Below are positions 1-8,956 of a stretch of DNA of 22,245 bases, one piece after another. The notes under the pieces are model-generated. The model did no database searches and had not been told where the DNA came from. It saw nothing but the letters and a program-made list of their open reading frames with translations. Where the stretch lies: the NCBI GenBank assembly GCA_947305045.1, contig CAMZCW010000019.1, positions 1 to 22,245 on the forward strand, in the 5' to 3' direction. Numbering within the stretch: position 1 is the stretch's first letter; each line of letters begins with the position of its first letter. This DNA is from an uncultured Bacteroidales bacterium. Lineage in GTDB: Bacteria; Bacteroidota; Bacteroidia; Bacteroidales; UBA932. The position numbers were made by a program, and so were the translations under genes.

Positions 1-1
1 T

Positions 2-574
2 CCTCTTGCTGCCGGCGATGAAGTTATCGTCTATGGCAAACTGAAGATATATAGCAACAAGCCCGAGATGGACGCTAACGGCACGCTCATTAAGTGGAAT
101 GGCAAGACCGCATTCGACGATGGTGGCGATGAACCCGGTGGTGGCGGCGATGAGCCCGGCGGTGAGCCTGAAGGCGGCATCTATGCTTCTACAGTAAGTT
201 GGACGCTGGGTGAAAAAGCCTATAGCGAGAAAGCTACCGTTAATGGGGTTGAGAATGTTCCTGTCCTGAAACTGGGTAACAGCAGTACAATTGGCACGGC
301 AACGCTTACAATCCCCTCGGGCGCCACTAAGATTACCTTCTATGCTGTGTCTTGGAGTGGCAAGCCTTCTAAGTTGGTCTTTAAGAATGGCGATACGGAA
401 TTGGACTCTGTTTCCCCGGCCGCTAATACGGGCCTGGCAAACTCTTCTCCTTATACTCTTACTGTAACGGATGCTGACAAGTACGAAATCGCTGTTTCAG
501 GTGCCACGTCCATCACGGTACAGACTGACGGATCCAACAAGCGCGCGGCGCTGTTCGCCATCGTTTCCGAATAA
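2..574 (+). CDS. 3' part of a secreted OB-fold / beta-sandwich protein (5' end outside window)
   Basis: The reading frame is open from base 2, so the ATG at 68 is internal and the true start lies upstream of the window. The first residues (AAGDEVIVYGKLKIYSNKPE) look like the last strands of an OB-fold of the DUF5689-like kind found in Bacteroidales surface proteins. A Gly/Glu/Pro-rich linker follows (GGGGDEPGGEPEGG, about residues 45-60 of the visible part), then about 130 residues of predicted beta-sandwich ending in FAIVSE. The linker DNA is itself a short degenerate repeat of GATGAGCCCGGC-like units. The stop is 9 bp before the nuclease lipoprotein, so it probably belongs to that operon. 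The segment is AT-richer than the genes after 1784. I do not recognise the C-terminal domain. A binding rather than catalytic role is likely, but this is inferred. Confidence 0.75.
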   Translation, partial: PLAAGDEVIVYGKLKIYSNKPEMDANGTLIKWNGKTAFDDGGDEPGGGGDEPGGEPEGGIYASTVSWTLGEKAYSEKATVNGVENVPVLKLGNSSTIGTATLTIPSGATKITFYAVSWSGKPSKLVFKNGDTELDSVSPAANTGLANSSPYTLTVTDADKYEIAVSGATSITVQTDGSNKRAALFAIVSE

Positions 575-583
575 CCTCTTCCC

Positions 584-1765
584 ATGTCCAGAAAACATCT
601 CCTTATAGCGCTGAGCATCCTTCTGGTGGCCCTTGCGGGCTGCCAGAAGGAGGACTCGGTGTCACTGAACCCGCGCAGCACCTCGCTTAACGCGGGGGCG
701 GGGAGTGTGTTTGTCGGCGTTGTGGCGCAGGGCGCGTGGACACTCTCCCTGGAGTATCCCTCCACCTCCTCGGCATCGGCCTGGGCCTCGGTGAATCCCA
801 CTTCGGGCACCGGCTCCCAGAACGATGTCCTGCTGAGCTATTCGGCCAACGACTCCGAGAACGTACGTGAAGTCACACTGGTGCTCACGCCCGCCCGGGG
901 CGCTGCAGCCCGTGTCACCCTGACGCAGGCGGCCAAGGGTGAGAGAGCCGTGGACGGGAACTACGGCTACGACGTAGCCCCCATGGACTGGCTGGAGCTG
1001 CCCGCCATGAAGGCCGGCGACGGCCGCGAACTGCTGGTACACGACATGGCCGGCGGCAAGTATGTGAGCAGAGGCAAAAGCGGCATCCGCAACTGGTCCT
1101 GCTACTGGGACTACGACGAGCACCTGTCCTTGTGGGTGGCCTATCCGCTGAATAATGCCCTCAAGGGCAGCGGTAGTAGAAATGATAGTTGGGGAGCGAT
1201 AGATCCTTGCCTACCTGCTAATTTGCAGCCTTTTTTAGGGAATGGCTCTTATGGTGGCGGCTGGACCCGTGGTCACCAGATTCCTGCAGCTGATAGAGCT
1301 TCATCTAATGCTGCGGCCCATCGCTCCACCTACTATTCTACCAATCAGACTCCACAGGCGTATGAGTTCAACTCCGGAGTCTGGCTTACCCTTGAAGGAC
1401 GTGTGCGTAACTTCGCTGCTCAGGCGGACACATTATATGTGGTAACTGGTTGTTTGTTTGACAAATCCCAACAGACGAGTGGTAATAACTCCGGTTTCTA
1501 TGTGAAGGTTCCTACCCACTACTTCAAGGCCCTCCTGTATAAAGGCAGCAATAGTGCCGCGGTAACAGATGGTTATATGGCTGCGGGTTTCATTTTCCCG
1601 CACGAAAATATTCCTAGTAGCGCTTGTAACGACTACATCTGCTCCATCCGCGAACTGGAGGAGCAGACCGGCATTGACTTTTTCCCCAACCTGGCTAAGA
1701 AACTGGGAGCGGAAAAAGCCCGGCAGATAGAAACGGAAGCTCCCAACAATTTCTGGAAAAAGTAA
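584..1765 (+). CDS. BACON-domain lipoprotein with DNA/RNA non-specific endonuclease domain
   Basis: 393 aa. The signal peptide carries a lipobox (LAGC, Cys20), so the protein is lipid-anchored, probably on the outer membrane. Residues about 26-117 read as a BACON-type beta-sandwich ending VTLTQAA. Residues about 130-390 resemble the beta-beta-alpha-metal Endonuclease_NS (NucA/EndoG) family, which cuts DNA and RNA without strong sequence preference. The active-site block is TRGHQIPAADR with the general-base candidate His231; the metal-binding Asn candidate is N254 in STNQTPQ; the usual W..LE..VR segment follows. The classical DRGH Asp is Thr here. Codons for about residues 195-345 are clearly AT-richer than the two ends, which may reflect mosaic recombination. 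It lies 9 bp after the preceding gene and 18 bp before the phosphodiesterase-type gene. The nuclease assignment is fairly secure; the substrate is inferred. Confidence 0.85.
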   Translation: MSRKHLLIALSILLVALAGCQKEDSVSLNPRSTSLNAGAGSVFVGVVAQGAWTLSLEYPSTSSASAWASVNPTSGTGSQNDVLLSYSANDSENVREVTLVLTPARGAAARVTLTQAAKGERAVDGNYGYDVAPMDWLELPAMKAGDGRELLVHDMAGGKYVSRGKSGIRNWSCYWDYDEHLSLWVAYPLNNALKGSGSRNDSWGAIDPCLPANLQPFLGNGSYGGGWTRGHQIPAADRASSNAAAHRSTYYSTNQTPQAYEFNSGVWLTLEGRVRNFAAQADTLYVVTGCLFDKSQQTSGNNSGFYVKVPTHYFKALLYKGSNSAAVTDGYMAAGFIFPHENIPSSACNDYICSIRELEEQTGIDFFPNLAKKLGAEKARQIETEAPNNFWKK

Positions 1766-1783
1766 TAATAACACTGACGACGT

Positions 1784-2869
1784 ATGAAAAAGTTCTTGTA
1801 CATACTTCCTGCCCTGCTCCTGATGGCAAGTCCTGCCCTGTGGGCGCAGAAAAGCGGAAAGTCCTATGTGATAGGTTTTTACAACCTGGAGAACCTGTTC
1901 GATACCTACCATGACGAGGGGCATAATGACTACGAGTACCTGCCGGACGGCGGCAATGCCTGGACGGAAGCCAAGTATGCCAAGAAACTCCAGAACATGG
2001 CCAAGGTCATTGCAGAAATGAAGAAAGACAACGGTGCCTGGCATGCCGTACTGGGTGTATCCGAGGTAGAGAACCGCCACGTGCTGGACGACCTGGTGAA
2101 CGAGCCCGCCATCGCGGATGCCAACTACCAGATTGTGCACTACGACAGCCCGGACCGCCGCGGCGTGGACTGCGCGCTGTTCTACAGGCCGGAAATCTTC
2201 AAATACATTGCCTCCGAGCCCATTCCTTTCACCTTCGATGACAATACCCGCATAGACTGGAGCCAGTGGACCCAGGAGGAAAAGGATGCCTTCCGCACCC
2301 GTGACATCCTGATGGTGCGCGGTACCATCGACGGGGAAATGTTCGCCTTCTTCGTGTGCCACCTTCCGTCCCGTCTGGGCGGAAAGGGCGCAGACCTCCG
2401 TCCACGCGGCGCAGAGATTGCCTACAACCGCGCCATGGAGCTCCAGAAGGAGTTCCCGGGCATCAAGATTGTGGTGATGGGCGACATGAACGACAACCCC
2501 ACGGACATCTCCATGACCGAGTATCTGCATGCCGACGAGGAGGATATCAAGGATGTGGACGATGACGATGAGTTCTTTGACCCGTTCCTGAGCATGTACA
2601 AGAATGGCTACAGTTCCCTGTACTACAGGGGGGAGGGCAACATCTTTGACATTGTGATGGTGAACAAGGCCCTGGCCCATGCGCCCAAGGGGACCTTCCA
2701 GATTCAGCCCATCGTAAAGAAGAAATTCTACGGACGTGTGTTCGTGAAACCCTTCTTGACCAACCAGAGCGGCCAGTACAAGGGCACTCCGTTCCGCACC
2801 TTCTCCGGCGGCGCTTTTGTGGGCGGCTACTCCGACCACTATCCTACTTACATTGTGATAAAGAAGTAA
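1784..2869 (+). CDS. Secreted endonuclease/exonuclease/phosphatase (EEP) family protein
   Basis: 361 aa with a cleavable signal peptide (hydrophobic core about residues 4-18, ending ALWAQ). The EEP (DNase I-like) catalytic set can be read in order: YNLEN (Asn34, Glu36), SEVEN (Glu94/Glu96), DRRGVDCALFYR (Arg126, Asp129), CHLPSR (His193), GDMNDNP (Asp234, Asn236) and SDHYP (Asp351, His352). These are the Mg-binding and general acid/base positions of the fold, so an active phosphoesterase is likely. Members cleave nucleic acid, inositol phosphate or sphingomyelin phosphodiesters, and the sequence alone does not settle which. The neighbouring secreted nuclease favours nucleic acid. An acidic insert near residues 245-262 (EEDIKDVDDDDE) is typical of extracellular forms. 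The gene ends 6 bp before the TonB-dependent receptor, indicating one operon. Confidence 0.9.
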   Translation: MKKFLYILPALLLMASPALWAQKSGKSYVIGFYNLENLFDTYHDEGHNDYEYLPDGGNAWTEAKYAKKLQNMAKVIAEMKKDNGAWHAVLGVSEVENRHVLDDLVNEPAIADANYQIVHYDSPDRRGVDCALFYRPEIFKYIASEPIPFTFDDNTRIDWSQWTQEEKDAFRTRDILMVRGTIDGEMFAFFVCHLPSRLGGKGADLRPRGAEIAYNRAMELQKEFPGIKIVVMGDMNDNPTDISMTEYLHADEEDIKDVDDDDEFFDPFLSMYKNGYSSLYYRGEGNIFDIVMVNKALAHAPKGTFQIQPIVKKKFYGRVFVKPFLTNQSGQYKGTPFRTFSGGAFVGGYSDHYPTYIVIKK

Positions 2870-2875
2870 TACGAT

Positions 2876-5791
2876 ATGAAAAGATTAATTCTAACCTTTA
2901 CGGCTGCGTTTGCATCGCTGATGCTCTTCGCCCAGAATCCGACGGGCGGCGTAAAGGGTACGGTGGTGAACCGCAACGGCCGCGTGCCGGTGGAAAACGC
3001 CCGCCTCGTCCTGAAGTCGGGCGCCGCGGACATCGCCACGGTTACATCGGCCCAGGACGGCACGTTCCTTATTCCCGGCCTGCCGGACGGCAATTACACC
3101 CTGGTAATCGATGCGCCTGATTTCCTGCAGAACCAGGTACAGGTGACCGTGCAGGACGGCTATGTGAAGAATATGTTCAACCTGTCCCTCACCGGCGTAG
3201 AGCGGGTGAGTGAGGTGGACGAGGACAACTTTGCCGCCCTGGACATGGAGGATAGCGGATACAACGACAACCCTACCATCCTGTTTGGCAGCAACGACGT
3301 ATTCAACAGCATTGCCGGTTACAACTTCTCCTCTGTCCGTTTCCGCGCCCGCGGTTACAACTCCGAGACGCAGGACGTGTATCTGGCCGGCGTCAAGCTT
3401 AACGACGCCATCACCGGCTACAGCCCCTACTCCCTGTGGAGCGGCCTGAACGAGGCCACGCGTGCCAAGGAAAGCGTGAGCGGCGCAGAAACGGCCGACT
3501 TTGGTTTCGGCGGCTATAACGGCGCCACCAACATCTTCGGTACAGCCTCCGAGATGCGTAAAGGCTTCCGTGTTAGCGCGCTCACCAACAGCAGCCTGTA
3601 CCGCCTGCGCGTGATGGCATCCTATGCCACCGGCATGATGGACAATGGCTGGGCTTTCGCGGCCAACGTGAGTGCCCGCCTGGGTGGAAATGACTGGACA
3701 AAAGGCGTTTACTATCGTTCCGTAGCTTACTACCTGGCGGCCGACAAGAAGTTCAACGACACCCACAAGCTGAGTCTGGCGTTCTTCGCTGCGCCCGGCG
3801 AGCGCGGTGCCCAGATGGCTTCCACCCAGGAGGTCTATGATTTGGTGGGTGACAATATGTACAACTCCAACTGGGGTTACCAGAACGGCAAGGTGCGCAA
3901 CGCCCGGGTGCGCAAGACGCATGAACCCGTAGCCCTGGCCAAATGGAGTTTTACTCCTTCGGACCAGTTCGAGGGCAGTCTTACCGCCCTGTTCCGCTTT
4001 GGCCGCAACGGCTACACGGCCCTGGACTGGTACGACGCCCAGGATCCCCGCCCGGACTACTACCGTAACCTGCCCAGCTACTATTACGGCACGGTGGACG
4101 GCGTGTATGAGCCGGACCTCAACCGCTACAATACGGACAAATACATGACCGCTTACAATGTGTGGTCCTACGCCTACATGTATCCGGAGCTCACCCAGGT
4201 TAACTGGGACCGCCTGTATCAGATTAACTACAATTCCGATAACCACCGTTCCAAGTATGTGCAGGAAGAGCGCCGCACGGACCAGCGGGACCTGAACCTG
4301 AATTTCAACTTCAAGGCCCGTCCTGCAGACTTTGTCACCCTGACCGGCGGTCTGGATGCCCGCATCAACCGTACGGAATACTATAAGGTTATTGAGGACC
4401 TGCTGGGCGGCTGGTACTTTGTAGATGTGGACAACTTTGCAGAACGCGACTTTGCCGCCAGTCAGTACCGTACCCAGAACGACCTGGACTACTACCTCCA
4501 GAACGGCAAGTCCCGCCTGCTTGCCAAGGGCGAGAAATACGGCTACGACTACTATGCCCAGGTGCGCAATTTCGGAGGCTGGCTCAGCGCCAAGTTCACC
4601 GCAGGTGCTTTCAGCGCCCAGGTTTCCGGCCGCGCCGGCTACGAAAGTTTCTGGCGTGAGGGTCTGGTCCGCAAGGGCCTGTTCCCGGGCCTGGATGCCA
4701 ATGGCAACAAACTGATAGACCCGAATACCGGTGAGGTGATCGAGCCCGGCTATGAGGCCGACGGCAAAACCGTTACCACCTCCCTTGGCAAATCCCGGAA
4801 GGCGCAGTTCTTCACCTATGCCGGCAAGCTCAATCTCAACTATGTGATTGACGGCAATATGCGTGTCTATGCCAACGTGGGCTTCTTCAACGACGCTCCC
4901 AAGTTCAACCAGGCCTTCCTGAGCCCCCGTACCCGCAACTCCATGGTGACGGATTTAAAGACCGTGAAAACCTTTGCCTCCGACATTAACTGGCAGTACA
5001 GCGGCAACGGCATCAACGTACGCGCTACGGCCTACTGGACCAAGATTTGGGACCAGAGCAAGGTGATGAGCGCTTTCGATGACCTCCAGAACGCTTTCTC
5101 CAACTTTGCCATCAGCGGCATCAACCAGCGCCACATGGGTATTGAACTGGGCTTCAAGGTGCCTACCTACGTTGTTCCCAACCTCTCCGTTCAGGGTGTG
5201 CTGGCCCTGGGTGAATATGTTTACACCTCTACGCCCCGCATGACCCAGACCGTGGACAACAGCGCCAGCGTGGTGATGTCCGACGTCCTGGTTCCTTACT
5301 GGAACAAGACCGTGACCATGGACGGCACCGTGACGCAGAAACACTATGTGCCTTCCACGCCGCAGACGGCTGCCAGCCTGGGCCTGAGCTACAACTACAA
5401 CTACTGGTTCATTGAGGCCGATGTAGAGTGCTTCGACCGCGCTTACCTGGATATGAACCCGCTGTACCGTACGGACTATGCCGTCGCCGGCCTGGACAAC
5501 GAAATCACCGACAAGGAGGTCCTGTACATGACCACCCAGGAGCGCTTCAAGACCGCCTGGCTGGTGAATGCTTCCGTGGGCAAGTCCTGGTTCATCCAGC
5601 GCAAATACCAGCTGGGTTTCTCCCTGAATGTGAAGAATCTGCTGAACAACCGCAACATCAAGACCGGCGGTTACGAGCAAACCCGTATGGTGGACAACAC
5701 CGCCTCCAAGGAACGCTACTACCGCTTCGACTCCCGTTACTACTACAATCCGGGTATCAATTACATGCTTAACATATACTTCAGATTCTAA
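2876..5791 (+). CDS. TonB-dependent outer-membrane receptor with carboxypeptidase-regulatory-like N-domain
   Basis: 971 aa. A signal peptide (MKRLILTFTAAFASLMLFAQ) is followed by a CarboxypepD_reg-like Ig-type domain at about residues 22-110 (GVKGTVVNRNG, DGTFLIPGLPDGNYTLVI). A plug domain spans about 125-225 (VRFRARGYNSETQDVYLAGV, then GGYNGATNIFG). A long beta-barrel rich in Tyr, Asn and aromatics follows, ending in the C-terminal Phe of outer-membrane barrels (NIYFRF). Such receptors import large substrates using TonB/ExbBD energy. No SusD-like partner follows; a DUF5689-like OB-fold lipoprotein sits 5 bp downstream and may serve as the surface partner. Two secreted nuclease-fold enzymes precede it, pointing to oligonucleotides or nucleic-acid breakdown products as cargo. 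The receptor class is certain; the cargo is inferred. Confidence 0.93.
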   Translation: MKRLILTFTAAFASLMLFAQNPTGGVKGTVVNRNGRVPVENARLVLKSGAADIATVTSAQDGTFLIPGLPDGNYTLVIDAPDFLQNQVQVTVQDGYVKNMFNLSLTGVERVSEVDEDNFAALDMEDSGYNDNPTILFGSNDVFNSIAGYNFSSVRFRARGYNSETQDVYLAGVKLNDAITGYSPYSLWSGLNEATRAKESVSGAETADFGFGGYNGATNIFGTASEMRKGFRVSALTNSSLYRLRVMASYATGMMDNGWAFAANVSARLGGNDWTKGVYYRSVAYYLAADKKFNDTHKLSLAFFAAPGERGAQMASTQEVYDLVGDNMYNSNWGYQNGKVRNARVRKTHEPVALAKWSFTPSDQFEGSLTALFRFGRNGYTALDWYDAQDPRPDYYRNLPSYYYGTVDGVYEPDLNRYNTDKYMTAYNVWSYAYMYPELTQVNWDRLYQINYNSDNHRSKYVQEERRTDQRDLNLNFNFKARPADFVTLTGGLDARINRTEYYKVIEDLLGGWYFVDVDNFAERDFAASQYRTQNDLDYYLQNGKSRLLAKGEKYGYDYYAQVRNFGGWLSAKFTAGAFSAQVSGRAGYESFWREGLVRKGLFPGLDANGNKLIDPNTGEVIEPGYEADGKTVTTSLGKSRKAQFFTYAGKLNLNYVIDGNMRVYANVGFFNDAPKFNQAFLSPRTRNSMVTDLKTVKTFASDINWQYSGNGINVRATAYWTKIWDQSKVMSAFDDLQNAFSNFAISGINQRHMGIELGFKVPTYVVPNLSVQGVLALGEYVYTSTPRMTQTVDNSASVVMSDVLVPYWNKTVTMDGTVTQKHYVPSTPQTAASLGLSYNYNYWFIEADVECFDRAYLDMNPLYRTDYAVAGLDNEITDKEVLYMTTQERFKTAWLVNASVGKSWFIQRKYQLGFSLNVKNLLNNRNIKTGGYEQTRMVDNTASKERYYRFDSRYYYNPGINYMLNIYFRF

Positions 5792-5796
5792 GAGCT

Positions 5797-6936
5797 ATGA
5801 AAAAGACATTGTTTGCCCTGGCCGCCCTTGCGGCCCTCGTTTCCTGCCAGAGTCTGAAAAGAGAGTGGGAACCCGTATTTGACGATGGAAAGAATGCGTC
5901 GGGCAAGGACGCCTTCTATACAGACACCGACATGGCCAATAAGGGCATGCGGAGAGTATCCATCGCAGACCTGAAAGCCCTGTACCAGGGTAAGCCCACG
6001 CTTGTGAGCGGTAACGTCTGGATCAAGGGTCAGGTGACCAGCAGTGACCTGAGCGGTAATATCTACAACGAGATGTACCTGCAGGACGAAAGCGGCGCCA
6101 TCGACCTCAAGATTGGCCGTTCTTCGCTGTATAGCGAGTACCAGCTGGGCCAGTGGGTGTATGTCAAGTGCGACGGCCTCACGCTGGGCAGCTACAACGG
6201 TATGCCCCAGCTGGGCTTTGCCGCCGATGAGACCATCACCAACGAATATGACACCTCTTACATCCAGCTGCAGGGCCTGGTCGATGAGCACGTGTTCAAG
6301 GGAGAACCGGATGTGCCCGTCAAGCCTGCCGTCGTGTCGGAAGACGAAATCAAGGCGGCCCTTGCCACAGGGACCCAGAGCCCGCTCTGGGGACAGCTGA
6401 TCACGGTAAATGACCTTACGTATGGCAATGAGGTGTTCGCCCTGTTTTACCCCAATCCCAACATGCCGCACAAGAGCGGAAATCCGGAAAACCGTGTGTT
6501 CCTCTCCGACAAAGGCACCTGGGGCGTGGATACCTGGGCTTGCTCCAAGGCCGGTTACATTGGCTATATCCTCTCCGGTCTGTGGGATGAGGCGCAGGTG
6601 GGCAGCGGCGCTACCCGCTTCGGCCCCATCACCGGTACGCCTGCGGCATACCTGACGGAAGATGTGGCCAGCCGCTTCGGTGCCGATGCATACTATTCCT
6701 ACAAGGACATTATGGTCATGTATGCCACCGCCAACTACATTTCCCACTACTTCAAGCTGGGGAACACCAAAGTGCAGGTGCGTACCAGCGGCTATGCCAA
6801 GTTCGCAGACAAGAAGCTGGATCCGGAAATCCTTGCCGGTGCGCCTGTATCCATCACCGGCATCATTACCCTCTACTCCGGCGCCGCCCAGTTCACGCTG
6901 GTGGACGACCCTTCCATTTCTGTGGTAATTGAATAA
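5797..6936 (+). CDS. DUF5689-like OB-fold surface lipoprotein
   Basis: 379 aa. The signal peptide has lipobox LVSC (Cys17), so the protein is a lipoprotein, probably surface-exposed. Residues about 45-200 read as a DUF5689-type OB-fold: ISGxV-like KGQVTSSDLSGNIYNEMYLQ, then AIDLKIGRSSLYSEYQLGQ and VYVKCDGLTLGSYNGMPQLG. The C-terminal half (about 205-379) includes a second strand-rich module ending AGAPVSITGIITLYSGAAQF. It has no catalytic motif, so a binding role is likely. OB-folds often bind nucleic acid or oligosaccharide, and position next to the receptor suggests it helps capture the receptor's substrate. The gap to the receptor is 5 bp and to the peptidase 5 bp. The visible start of the truncated first protein in the window looks like the same kind of fold. 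Confidence 0.8.
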   Translation: MKKTLFALAALAALVSCQSLKREWEPVFDDGKNASGKDAFYTDTDMANKGMRRVSIADLKALYQGKPTLVSGNVWIKGQVTSSDLSGNIYNEMYLQDESGAIDLKIGRSSLYSEYQLGQWVYVKCDGLTLGSYNGMPQLGFAADETITNEYDTSYIQLQGLVDEHVFKGEPDVPVKPAVVSEDEIKAALATGTQSPLWGQLITVNDLTYGNEVFALFYPNPNMPHKSGNPENRVFLSDKGTWGVDTWACSKAGYIGYILSGLWDEAQVGSGATRFGPITGTPAAYLTEDVASRFGADAYYSYKDIMVMYATANYISHYFKLGNTKVQVRTSGYAKFADKKLDPEILAGAPVSITGIITLYSGAAQFTLVDDPSISVVIE

Positions 6937-6941
6937 GTTCT

Positions 6942-8948
6942 ATGCATAAACTATTGACAACAGCCAGGCTTGCGGGCCTGGCTGTGCTCTTGACTATGAG
7001 CGCTTGTAAATCCAACACCAACATTTTTTTGCAGGAGTGGGACACCCCGTACGGCACCGCTCCTTTCTCTCAAATCACCGAGGACCAGTACCTGCCTGCC
7101 TTCAAGGCGGGCATTCAGGAGGCCCGGAAAAACATCGAGGCCATTGTGAATAACCCGGAGGCTCCCACCTTCGAGAACACCGTCCTGGCCTATGAAAACG
7201 CCAGCCCCATCCTGAACAAGGTGCAGGGGGTATTCTTCAATCTGTCGGAGAGTGAATCCACCCCCGGGATGCAGGCCATCGAGGAGGAAGTGATTCCCCT
7301 GGTGACGGAACTGGAGAACGACACCTTCATGAACGAGGCTTTCTTTGCCCGCGTGAAGGCCGTTTATGAGGCTTCTGACGCCCTGACGCGTGAGCAGCAG
7401 ATGGTGGTTAAGAAACTCTACCAGAACTTCGAGAGGAACGGCGTAGGACTGGACGATGCCGGCAAGAAACGTTTCGCCCAGATCAGTACCCGCCTGGGCA
7501 CGCTGTCCCAGAAGTTCGGCCAGAACCTCCTGGCGGAGAACAATGCCTTCAAGGATGCCACAGGCCTCACCGTGAGCGAGTATTATGACTTCATGAGTTC
7601 CTGCCCGGACCGTTCCAAGCGCGAGCAGGTGTTCAAGGCTTACAGCGCACGCTGCAACAATGGCAACGCGCAGGATAACAACGCCATCGTCCTGGAAATC
7701 CTGAAACTGCGGGCAGAGATGGCCGGCCTCCTGGGCTATCCGTCCTTCGCCGCCTTCCAGCTTTCCAACAAGATGGCCGGTGACCCCGCCACGGTGGATG
7801 CTTTCCTGCAGCCCATCATGGACGCCGCCATGCGCAAGGCCAAAGAAGAAAGGGCCGATATGGAAAAGCTGGCCGGGCACAAGATCGAGGCCTGGGACTG
7901 GAGCTACTATGCAGAGAAGGTGCGTGCGCAGAAGTACGCCCTGGACGAGTCCCAAACCAAGCCTTATTTCCAGGCCGACAGTGTCCTCAAGGGCGTTTTT
8001 ACAGCCGCAGAGCGCATTTATGGCATCTGCATTGAGCCTGCACCGGAGGTAGAGGTGTACAACCCCACGGTGAATGCCTACAAACTCTCGGAGCCGGACG
8101 GTACCCTTATCGGCATTTTCTATCGGGATTACTATGTGCGTCCCACCAAGCGTGGCGGCGCCTGGATGAACAACTTCCGCGAGGAAGAGGCCGGCGTGCG
8201 GCCCATCATTGTGAATGTGTGCAACTTCCCGGCTCCGGGGGATGACCCCACGGACGCCAGGCCCAGCCTCCTGACCATCGACAATGTGCAAACCGCCTTC
8301 CACGAGTTTGGCCATGCCCTTCACGGCTTCCTCACCCAGTGCAACTACCAGAGCGTATCCGGTACCAACGTAGCCCGCGACTTTGTGGAAATGTTCTCCC
8401 AGTTCAACGAGAACTTTGCCTTTGTGCCGGAGATTCTGCAGGCCTATGCCAACGATTACCGCACCGGCGAGCCCATCCCGCAGGAACTGGTGGAAAAGGT
8501 CCGTAAGAGCCTGAAATTCAACCAGGGCTTCACTACCGGGGAGCTGTGTGCCGCTTCCATCCTGGACATGAAGTGGCATGAGCTCTCCGCAGAGGAACTT
8601 GCCGCCTTCAACGGCCCGGAGGACATCCGTGCCTTTGAGGAAAAAGTGTGCAGGGAGATGGGCCTGGTGGACGAGATTATCCCGCGCTACCGCACCACCT
8701 ACTTCAACCACATCTTCAACAGCGGCTACAGCGCCGGCTACTACAGCTACCTGTGGAGCGAGGTCTTGGCTGTAGATGCCTGGGAGAAGTTCCTCTCCGA
8801 CGGCGTCTTCAATAAAGCTACGGCGGACAGTTTCCGCAAAACCTTCCTGGAGAAGGGCGGAAGCGAGGAGCCCATGGTGCTGTACAAACAGTTCCGCGGC
8901 GCCAATCCGGATCCCTCCGCCCTCATGCGCGCACGGGGATTGGAATAG
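6942..8948 (+). CDS. M3-family (Dcp/oligopeptidase-type) zinc metallopeptidase lipoprotein
   Basis: 668 aa, the usual length of dipeptidyl carboxypeptidase-like M3 enzymes. It starts with a lipoprotein signal (LLTMSAC, Cys22), so it probably acts in the periplasm or at the outer membrane rather than in the cytosol. The zinc site is HEFGH at residues 454-458 (His454, Glu455, His458), with the third ligand Glu483 in RDFVEMFSQ, the usual distance downstream. The substrate-loop segment near the C-terminus (YFNHIFNSGYSAGYYSYLWS) is strongly conserved in the family. It trims short peptides. It is last in the + strand operon, 5 bp after the OB-fold lipoprotein, and faces manA tail to tail with only 8 bp between, without an obvious terminator hairpin. 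Its link to nucleic-acid use is unclear; it may clear nucleoid or extracellular peptides. Confidence 0.93.
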   Translation: MHKLLTTARLAGLAVLLTMSACKSNTNIFLQEWDTPYGTAPFSQITEDQYLPAFKAGIQEARKNIEAIVNNPEAPTFENTVLAYENASPILNKVQGVFFNLSESESTPGMQAIEEEVIPLVTELENDTFMNEAFFARVKAVYEASDALTREQQMVVKKLYQNFERNGVGLDDAGKKRFAQISTRLGTLSQKFGQNLLAENNAFKDATGLTVSEYYDFMSSCPDRSKREQVFKAYSARCNNGNAQDNNAIVLEILKLRAEMAGLLGYPSFAAFQLSNKMAGDPATVDAFLQPIMDAAMRKAKEERADMEKLAGHKIEAWDWSYYAEKVRAQKYALDESQTKPYFQADSVLKGVFTAAERIYGICIEPAPEVEVYNPTVNAYKLSEPDGTLIGIFYRDYYVRPTKRGGAWMNNFREEEAGVRPIIVNVCNFPAPGDDPTDARPSLLTIDNVQTAFHEFGHALHGFLTQCNYQSVSGTNVARDFVEMFSQFNENFAFVPEILQAYANDYRTGEPIPQELVEKVRKSLKFNQGFTTGELCAASILDMKWHELSAEELAAFNGPEDIRAFEEKVCREMGLVDEIIPRYRTTYFNHIFNSGYSAGYYSYLWSEVLAVDAWEKFLSDGVFNKATADSFRKTFLEKGGSEEPMVLYKQFRGANPDPSALMRARGLE

Positions 8949-8956
8949 AGGGGCTC

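Noticed and set aside
2891..4246. 451-codon - strand open frame opposite the TonB-dependent receptor
   Set aside because: It is an antisense shadow of a GC-rich gene with low-complexity Val/His/Ala sequence.
8949..8956. Terminator between the M3 peptidase and manA
   Set aside because: Only 8 bp separate the two stop codons and no stem plus T-run can be seen there.
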